Part shown: in pieces, positions 54,212 through 64,000 of the stretch
Numbering within the stretch: position 1 is the first letter of the stretch
Layout: the number at the start of each line of letters is the position of its first letter
DNA from: Lottia gigantea
Taxonomy: Eukaryota > Mollusca > Gastropoda > Lottiidae
Reading direction: 5' to 3'
Assembly (NCBI RefSeq): GCF_000327385.1
Contig: NW_008708133.1
Location: 1,080,567-1,144,566 of the forward strand
Length of the DNA: 64,000 bases
Translations under genes and position numbers: made by a program
The notes under the pieces: generated by a model
Databases searched by the model: none
The model's input: only the letters and a program-made list of their open reading frames with translations
Told to the model about the DNA's origin: nothing

Positions 54212-55106
54212 CTTTTGTTTTTGTCATTGAATCCGGATGTTGAATAAGTCTTCCGGTAAAATGTAAACAAAATAATTACCTCCCCTTAACAAAACTGACT
54301 TAACAGGAGAATGGGCTGAAACGGACACGAATAGATCGAAAAAAACAACCCTTGGCTCATAGTCATGGTGAGATCTCACTTAAAGGGCAAAGAGGTTTTT
54401 CTAATTTTTTGTGTGATCGATTTGCACCGATCAGTAAGACGTCTTTTGGCCGTTGGCGTACATCGTATAGGTTTAATGAAATAAATAAAAAAAGAAAAAG
54501 AAAAAAAGAAAAGAAAAAAAGAATTTTCAATGGAATATAGCCTACAGTGCCAGTGGACTAGTTTAATGTCAACTTGGGCGCTTTTTTTCATGCCAGGAAT
54601 GTCGCTCTGTAATTGGAGCCTTCTAAGCCTACATTTAGGTGCCCAAAAACGTTTATTGTAAGGGGCAGTATAGGGCTTATGTACAATCTTCAATCTGAAT
54701 GTCTTTAAAAAAAGGGTTACCGATAGGCCTAACCTTCGTATTTAGTAGACCTAATGAGTTTTACCCAGTTTTTACCCAGGCTAGATTATTTTTTATTGAA
54801 ACCTCAAGATGGAGATTAGACCGAAACATCGATCTGTCTCTATTCCAGCCTCTGATAGCTATTTGGACATATGTAGAGACAGAAATAATAAGCCCTGTTC
54901 AATGGGGACATTCCGCATCTCTGCAGGTGCAGGGGTTTAAAACCTATTTAGATAACTCGAATCTGCTAAACCCAAGTATATTTGGAAAGATGAATATTTT
55001 TTTTAGTTCAGTCATACCATCTTTTTCTCTCTACACCATTTATTTCATGTCTCCGGTATCATCAAAGTATTTTTGGGCGAAACTGATCTAGCATTGGCTA
55101 TTTAAA
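54212..55106. other. Upstream flank of RAB43, no gene seen
   Basis: Includes an A/G-rich simple stretch at about 54480-54525. Open frames of 100-130 codons here have no recognisable motif and differ between strands. I treat them as chance. Confidence 0.4.
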
Positions 55107-55950
55107 ATGAGAAGAAGTGATCGGCAAACTATATATACATTATTGCTATGCTTAGCTATCCCAATCATCGGAAAGGCATCATACCAAATCAAGAAGATCC
55201 TGAAAAAGTCAGTCGGCATTGAAGCAGTGTTCTCTGGCAACTCAACGCTTAAAGATTTGCTCAGAGCCAGTGGTAAATTGAATCCCTCCAACAACCAAAA
55301 ACCTAAGGGATGTGTCTACCAAGTTGAGTGCTTCTGTGGAAGTTCTTATATAGGGGAAACACAGAGACCCCTTGATGTTCGACTCAAAGATCATCAAGAC
55401 AAGCCCAGAAATGAAGGAACATCTGCTTTGGCTGAACATCTTGCTATGGGAAGGAAAACAGGTTAAAAGTCAACTTTGACAACACCAACATACTGACAAT
55501 CAATAAGCACATAGATAAAACCAGGAGACTTCATGAAGCTATCCACATCAGAAGATATCAGCCTGACCTTAACAGAGATGAAGGTGTTCGTTTATCGCAT
55601 GCATATGATAAACTCATCAACTTGTAATTATTCATATACATAAATGTATCCAATTTAATAAAAGATTTCTACTTAAACCATAGTTAGTTATTTGAACAAT
55701 GTAATTTCTATTAATAAAAGACTCCAATTCATTTACTTTATTTCAATTATTTTACTTAATCAGCCTGTATGTTATTTTAAGAATTATACACCTCTTATTG
55801 TACCTGTTAAAATTTAATGTAATGTATCAATAAACCAATATTATCTCTTGTGTGTTCTTAATAATAAGCATTAATGTATATATAGTTTGCCCATCATTAT
55901 GTGCCTGAGGACGACGGGGGAAACACGTCGAAACCTTGCGAAACGAAGCT
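55107..55950 (+). mobile_element. Penelope-like retroelement 3' end, GIY-YIG endonuclease
   Basis: The segment KGCVYQVECFCGSSYIGET followed by RPLDVRLKDHQ is a GIY-YIG nuclease core of the kind found at the C-terminus of Penelope-like elements. The region upstream (AIPIIGKASYQIKKILKK, FSGNSTLKDLLRASG) matches the linker that normally joins reverse transcriptase to this domain. No reverse transcriptase is seen upstream, so the copy is 5' truncated. The coding part is broken. The downstream sequence contains a hammerhead-like hairpin. Confidence 0.75.
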
Positions 55951-56229
55951 GTGTCTATATATCGTACTCGCAATTGCTAAATGCCATTCAAAGACTTCAT
56001 CTGAAAGGTAATTAAATAGTATGCTAGAGAAATCTTTTTCTTCTGACTTTACAGCTACAGCTGACAACTGTCAAAATATCCATCGGAGGCTGAAATAGAG
56101 GCAGATGTTTCGGACTAGTCTATTTCTCTACATTTGGCGTTTATTTGGCTTGAATCCGAACATATGCTTTAGCGCTATCAGTTGTTGTAGACAGAACTTT
56201 AATTGTCAAATATGTTTTATTTACTTTAC

Positions 56230-58060
56230 GTTTTATGTAAGATAAATTCAAGACGAAAAGTGAATCTAACCAGAGTTCTAAAAAGTCATGTCAAAGATGT
56301 GGATATAAACATTCTGATAAATGTTGCCCTGTCAGATATTTACTGAGTGGTGCTCATGCTCATGTGTTACCGAATCATCTAAACAGGCAGATCACAAGGA
56401 AGCCCATAATAATATATAATCTCAAGCTTAATGAACAAAAGTGTGAAATGAATAAAACAGGTGTTATATCAAGTGAAGGTCAGCGAATAGATCTAGAGAG
56501 AATATCCTCAATTTTTAAAATGCTAAGTCCTACTTCAAAAGAAGAGTTGCACAGATTTCTTGGAATGTATCCATGGTAATTTTATTCCAAATTTATCCCA
56601 CAAAAAAGCTTTATTACGGGATTTAGTGAAAGGAAATAGTATATTTGTATCTTCAGAAAATTTTAACAGCTAAAAATCAAGCTGACAGAAGCACCAGTAC
56701 TGAAATTCTTTGATCCTAAGAAGGAAATAATTGTGACATCAGATGCTTCTCAGTATTGTCTTGGAGGTACGTTACTTCAAGATGACCACCCAGTTGCATT
56801 TATTTCGAGATCATTGACTGATGCAGAGAAGAACTACTCTCAGATTATCAATTGTATTTGCTGCAAAACGTTTCCACCAATTGGTTTATGGTGTAAAATT
56901 TAAAGTGACAAATGATCACAAACGTTTGAAATTTCTATTTAAGTTTCTGTCCGCCTTGGATAGCTATAGATTAATGCTACGATTACTGAAATACATCATT
57001 GAGTATCAATGGATCCATGGAAAATCATTGAAGATAGCTGAAACGTTTTCTAGGGCATCTAATATACCTAAAAAAAGGAAGATTTTGGATTATTAAAAGA
57101 ACTTGAGTATTATGTTCATATTGTCCATTTAGTAATGAAATGTTGGATTTATTTCGTGAAACAGTGACAAAGACAAGTACCAGACTTGAAAAAATGGAAA
57201 ATGACATTTAGGGTTTGAAAAATGACTGCGCAGAGCAAGATACTGTATGGTTTGGATTGGTATTTCAAAAGATATAGCCAAAATATGTGAAAATTATGAA
57301 ACCTGTCAAACTTTTAAGAATCAACAAAGTTGCCATTGACGAAATTGGACGCTGATTGTTTTCATTTTGACAACTCAGAATATTTGTTACTTGTGGACAA
57401 CTATTCAAATTATTTAGAAGTAACAAATTGAAAAATATGTCTGCAGAAACTACCATAACTCAGATGAAGTCAATATTTGCAACACATGCAATTCCAAACA
57501 CTCTCATAACTGATAATGGTACTAATTTTGCTAATAATAAATTTCGTCATTTTACAGCAAATTGGGGTATAAATCATGAAACATCCTCACCACATTATCC
57601 CAGAAGCAGTGGATTAGCAGAAAGATATGTTGGTATTGTGAAGAAAATTCTCATAAAAATCCAAATCTGAAAACCAGGATCTATACTTAGCTTTATTGAA
57701 TTACAGGGATAGTTCAGTTTCACATGACAAATATCCATCTCAACTTTTATTTGGAAGACAATTGAGGACAAGAATTCCTGCCTGTTGCAAAATGTCAACT
57801 TAAACTATCATTCCAAACGGGATTAAAGGCAGAATGAAAGAAAGTTCTAGAGAAACAGAAAGTTCGAATATTTGATAGAATATAAAATGACTGTAACCAG
57901 GACAAAGCTCATTAATCTGGAAATTTGATACAAGAAAATGGATCTCCAGATCTTGCTTTGTTAGGAATAATGATGGAAATGTCTTAAGACACAGTAGCGT
58001 CCTCAAATGAAGAGGCTGATCAATCAAGTAACAAATCCAAATTTGTACCAACCAATTAAC
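56230..58060 (+). mobile_element. Ty3/gypsy LTR retrotransposon fossil
   Basis: Recognisable parts in order: a CCHC-type zinc knuckle (about 56290), the C-terminal side of reverse transcriptase with RNase H (about 56480-57060) and the integrase core (about 57450-57670). The order is that of Ty3/gypsy pol. Flanking long terminal repeats were not seen, the 5' portion is missing, and the coding region is broken in several places. It is an old, inactive copy. Confidence 0.85.
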
Positions 58061-58957
58061 AGAACTATTTCTGATAGAAAATCCAGAAGACCAAATTGGA
58101 TTATCTGGTCTGATTATGAGACATAGACATTAGCTATACACAAAGACATTAATGTTTCATAAGTTGTAACTTTGATAAGTGTTCAAACTTCAAGGACTCT
58201 AAAAGTATTTTGTTTCATAATCTTTAATTCATTGTTATTAAAAGAACAACTATGTTAACTACTTAACGGAAATATCAGATGAGTAGCCTAAATGTTATCA
58301 ACCTATCTCTATTTATTCAGATAACAGTTGAACATCAATGGGCGTAAATAAAAATACATAGTTGGTCGATGGGGGTACGGGCATTGGGTGACTTTAAAGT
58401 TGGTGTTGGCGACTATCTAGAACCGAAAACAGGCGTTGACCGTGTGTAATTCAAAACTTTAAGCATGCCTTCTCGAAGCCCTTTTCACGCGTGAAATATA
58501 ATTCCTAAAAATGTATGTTTTGGTGAAAAAGAGCAATTAAACAAAAGTTTGTGAGCGTCAGTTTCTTTCAAGAATATATTGATAACTAATTTTCCATAAT
58601 TAGTAAAATCATTGCTTTGAAGACTGGTGTATCAAGGACACCATAACGGTTTCTCTAATCGTCAGGTAAAAATGAGGACGTAATGTGCAAAAAGGATACA
58701 CTTCTCATTCAAATTCTGTCATGAATATATCCGAATGGAGCAAATCGTAAATCCAGTAACAGTAAACAGAAGATTTACCCTTAGTTCAAAAATAATTTAT
58801 TAACCTGGCTTCGGACGTATAAGGAAAGCAATCGAACTAATTAAACAAGAACTAAACCAGCTGACTGAATTCTTACTGAGTACTCTTATAGAGTACGACA
58901 ATCAAATAATAATAAAAAGATTTAATACATCAAACAAAATATATATGTCACAGCTAT
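58061..58957. other. Intergenic sequence, no gene seen
   Basis: Between the retroelement fossil and the beta-tubulin pseudogene. No motif or repeat recognised. Confidence 0.45.
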
Positions 58958-60222
<1,265 letters not shown>

Positions 60223-60523
60223 CTGAAATAGAATATGAATATACCAGACAATGAAATCAAATCTATAATGAGATTAACGGATTATTTTTAATCGACTTGA
60301 AATAACCAATATTGAGTTGCACAGTATAATTCATCTCTTAATCCATCTGATAAACAACAATAGCTAACCACAAACAAACAGCATGAAAACAGATCTCTTT
60401 TTAAAAATATAAATAGAACCAACCAAATCACATTCAGTGGAAATATCTTGCCTTAGTTAGCTTTAAATCTTCTCACACGTGTTTTATCTTCAGACTCAAG
60501 TCGCTTTTAATCAATTCTTCAAA
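60223..60523. other. Intergenic spacer between divergent tubulin relics
   Basis: I looked for beta-tubulin exon 1 on the minus strand and did not find it. The spacer contains a good TATA box for the alpha copy. Confidence 0.6.
60408..60416 (+). promoter_or_regulatory. TATA box of the alpha-tubulin relic
   Basis: TATAAATAG, 108 bases upstream of the alpha-tubulin ATG, with an initiator-like TTCAGT about 25 bases downstream. Match to the TATA consensus is exact. Confidence 0.5.
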
Positions 60524-61650
<1,127 letters not shown>

Positions 61651-62310
61651 TAAAACTTTAAAAATTAAAAATAAAAATAAAGTTACTCAAATCTAGGATA
61701 AGCTGTATTTGTGTTTTGTATTCATTTGATATTTGATTCTTTAGCTTAGCCTTGTTACTTTTGTTAAATAAATATAAATATGTTACAATATTTCATCAGC
61801 ACGAGTTATATTCTTTATATCCCTTTATTATTACTTATGTTTCAATCAAGCTTATTGTGAATTTGATTGATTGCCCAGGTAATTATAGTCGGGTACTGAT
61901 TCTAGATTTTCATCACACTGTTTTTATTTGCCACCTGGAAAAACTGTCATAATAGGTATTAAGGCATATTTCGGTGTTTTATATATCATTATCCGGACGG
62001 CTAATGGGTGGCAATATGGATAGCATTGCTTCAATTCTTTAGTTTTTGAACCAAAACCGCTTTGAAACACAAAAGGTTATAAAACTGATCAATATATTCA
62101 TTATAAGATACCATTCACCCGAGCCATCATTAGTATGATTGGACGCTCTTATGGGTACTTGGCAAGGTATGATTCATTCAGTTTTATGGATCTTTGACGA
62201 CGATGTACACGTTCTACATTTCATAAGAGCCTTTACAAAACAAGATAAAATTTTCCCTCTCTTTATTCCACATCCAATTCTGATTGATACAAGAGCTTGT
62301 ATTTAAACAA
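61651..62310. other. Intergenic sequence, no gene seen
   Basis: 3' flank of the alpha-tubulin relic, then AT-rich sequence without recognisable features. Confidence 0.45.
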
Positions 62311-62316
62311 TTTATT
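62311..62316 (-). terminator. Polyadenylation signal of the small secreted peptide gene
   Basis: AATAAA on the minus strand, 17 bases after the stop codon. Close, but consistent with a short 3' untranslated region. Confidence 0.5.
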
Positions 62317-62332
62317 AAATGTATAAAGAATG

Positions 62333-62514
62333 TCAAAGAGGTACATCACAAGCGATATCTGTACACGATACAACGGGCTCGGAATAGTCTATGTCTGTTG
62401 TGGGTTCACAGGTACAATAATTGCAATCATCGTTTTTCTTATAAAATTTATCACCAATCTCATATATTCTATTATTATAAAAGCACTGCGTATCATAATT
62501 TTTGCGTCTTATAC
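62333..62514 (-). CDS. Secreted peptide exon 2 (cysteine-rich mature part)
   Basis: 182 bases, phase 1 entry, six cysteines and TGA stop. The open frame continues upstream across the acceptor by chance, with a hydrophobic run (MYAGLSLFCLLLLSG) that is intronic in this model. Confidence 0.78.
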
Positions 62515-63986
62515 CTGAAAGTAAAAGTAAACAAAATAAGGACAGACCAGCATACAACCAATTCTATGGCTACGTCCCCGCGATTAAAATCTATGTTTGA
62601 TCGCCAATAGTATTCCATCAGTCAAAACCAACAAAAGTCAAGCAATTGCGATCTTCGTACCTTGATTCAATAGGCAACTTTGTTGTATTGCAGATTGGAT
62701 GGTAAGCAAGTGTATACAACCAATCAAAGACTGACTAATAGTCTGTTAACACGAAGCAATTATGTCTACAGTCCGTATGTTGAGGATGCTGATTCCAATC
62801 CAATGACATCGATGTATTCTATGAAACAAGGGTGGTGGATATAGCAGTCAATATATAAGACGAAATTCGTATAGCTTGACATTGTGAAGATGATACCTAA
62901 CAAATCACAATCCATAATTCAAATCTAAAAGAGACAGGAAAGGAGTCCAATAGTTTAGGTAGTATCTATCATTTTTGTCCGAGATACTCTGAAGCCATCT
63001 ACAGGCTCTGTAAAAAATAATTTTGTGGCTTGTCGTAGATACAGTGCATCCTCCCAGTTTCATCGTACAAAACATCTATTGAACCGATACCTACAACTGC
63101 CACCATGTTTAATTTCGCAGAAAAAATACGTGCTTATAACATAAATGTCATTTATTCCTATGATAATAAATAGCTCAACATGCGTGTTCAAGGAAAACCA
63201 TGGCCTATTATCAGCAATTTGTTTTCGTACCAAACTCGATATCATAATAAGCCAAATAGAATCTTAGAGGAAAGTAGATGGAGCTTTGGTATGCTACAAC
63301 CGTTCCACTTTGATGTTATTGCATGGCAGAAGCTCCATCCCCTTTTTAAAAAAACAATACTCATGATTTCGTGGTTCTATTCGATTGGAAAAAACGGTAT
63401 CGTGATCAATGCCGTAATAAGTCAAAGCTGTCAATCATTTTATGGTACAAGCTATTTACGCCACGTGCCTTGCTTAACATATATTATTTTAACTCAGCCT
63501 ATCGGAAAACCGTGGTACCATTGGATTCACCCGACCCCAAAAATGTACATGTAGGCACCGAGAACGGGTTTATATCTGGCATAGATCAAGAAATATCGAC
63601 AATTACTGATTTTTGATGGTTGCCAATTTGAATTTCAAAATGTAATTTGAAGTTGATGTCAGGTGCTCAGGAGATATTAGCGCATACACTGTAGTTGTTG
63701 TTAATGGTATACGTAAATATTCGTAATATCCCAGCACAACTTTTGGTCTGGCGTAGAAGGTTAATGAACAGTTAATAATCCCATTGCCTAATATTTTCAA
63801 AAAACAAAAACAAAAACAAAAACAAAACACATATTATAATTTAACAGATGAAATTATAGGCATATTGCTGTTATTAATACATATTTCCCCTCTAGCTATT
63901 CAAACACTTTAAAACTTACCCGAACTGTTCGAAAGCATCATCAATAATAATATAAAAACTACTAACTTCATCTTTATTTTCAACAT
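62333..63986 (-). CDS. Secreted six-cysteine peptide, single VWC-like half domain, two exons
   Basis: Exon 1 encodes a signal peptide MLKIKMKLVVFILLLMMLS and NSSG, ending in phase 1 at donor CGG|GTAAGT. Exon 2 starts in matching phase after acceptor TACTTTCAG and encodes IRRKNYDTQCFYNNRIYEIG, DKFYKKNDDCNYCTCEP, then VVSCTDIACDVPL and TGA. The joined protein is 82 residues, about 60 after signal cleavage. The cysteine pattern C..C-x2-C-x-C..C-x4-C, with an aromatic 'Y..GD' between the first two, resembles the first half of a von Willebrand factor C domain or single-VWC peptides. Those are secreted in arthropods and molluscs for immunity or extracellular matrix. Function here is unknown. The 1.4 kb intron could hide a further exon. 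Confidence 0.75.
62515..63919. other. Intron of the secreted peptide gene with plus-strand coding-like debris
   Basis: Plus-strand frames from about 62690 to 63610 give scattered peptide-like stretches (YVYSPYVEDADSNPMTSMYS, ACRRYSASSQFHRTKHLLNR) broken by many stops. I do not recognise the source. It may be an old transposon or pseudogene. Confidence 0.35.
63799..63830 (+). repeat. CAAAAA microsatellite
   Basis: About five imperfect CAAAAA copies in the intron of the secreted peptide gene. Confidence 0.85.
63920..63986 (-). CDS. Secreted peptide exon 1 (signal peptide)
   Basis: 67 bases, ATG to donor GTAAGT. Hydrophobic core LVVFILLLMML. A second in-frame Met five codons on (MKLVVF) could also serve as start. 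Confidence 0.72.
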
Positions 63987-64000
63987 GGTGGAATGAAATA

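Noticed and set aside
54699-55091. Plus-strand open frame of 130 codons upstream of the Penelope-like fragment
   Set aside because: I checked whether it was the reverse transcriptase of that element. It has no recognisable reverse transcriptase motifs and looks like chance.
62333-62557. Reading the open frame from MYAGLSLFCLLLLSG as a one-exon secreted protein
   Set aside because: The hydrophobic start lies upstream of a strong acceptor (TACTTTCAG), and a phase-matched exon with a better signal peptide and a GTAAGT donor exists at 63920-63986. The single-exon form cannot be fully excluded.
63180-63616. Overlapping plus-strand open frames of 124 and 81 codons
   Set aside because: No recognisable motif, no splice context and mutually overlapping frames within the intron of a minus-strand gene. 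Kept only as coding-like debris.

Overview
The window is AT-rich animal DNA with spliced genes, short GT-AG introns, many small transposon copies and tandem repeats. Rab43-type, SFI1-type and tubulin sequences place it in a metazoan. The abundant roughly 160-171 base repeat units, with their conserved 'acgcccac' left end and hairpin right end, resemble interspersed repeats common in bivalve and gastropod molluscs. A mollusc or another lophotrochozoan is therefore the best guess, by inference only.

Layout. 1-8600 is mostly repeat-derived: a Tc1/mariner-like foldback, a Harbinger-like MITE, a copy of the hairpin-ended repeat and a decayed piggyBac transposon. 8609-39014 on the plus strand is one large gene for an SFI1-like centrin-binding protein. 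I could follow 33 coding exons with matching splice phases (about 2,960 residues), except at one exon near the 3' end where the frame is off by one base. Its introns hold most of the hairpin-ended repeats. One intron (24993-27537) consists almost entirely of tandem copies of its own two splice junctions.

39015-52264 is mainly repeats. It holds one convincing minus-strand terminal exon (45067-46315) of a gene I do not recognise. 52265-54139 is a complete four-exon RAB43-type GTPase gene on the minus strand, with a transposon fragment in its first intron. 55107-58100 holds two retroelement relics: a Penelope-like GIY-YIG end, and a Ty3/gypsy fossil. 58958-61650 is a head-to-head pair of decayed beta-tubulin (minus) and alpha-tubulin (plus) genes separated by about 300 bases. 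62333-63986 on the minus strand is a two-exon gene for an 82-residue secreted cysteine-rich peptide.

The intact genes suggest centrosome or basal-body structure (SFI1-like), Golgi and endosome traffic (RAB43) and secretion (the small peptide). Nothing shows that they are functionally linked. The most unusual structures are the duplicated-junction SFI1 intron, the modular phase-2 exon series of SFI1, and the divergent tubulin pseudogene pair.
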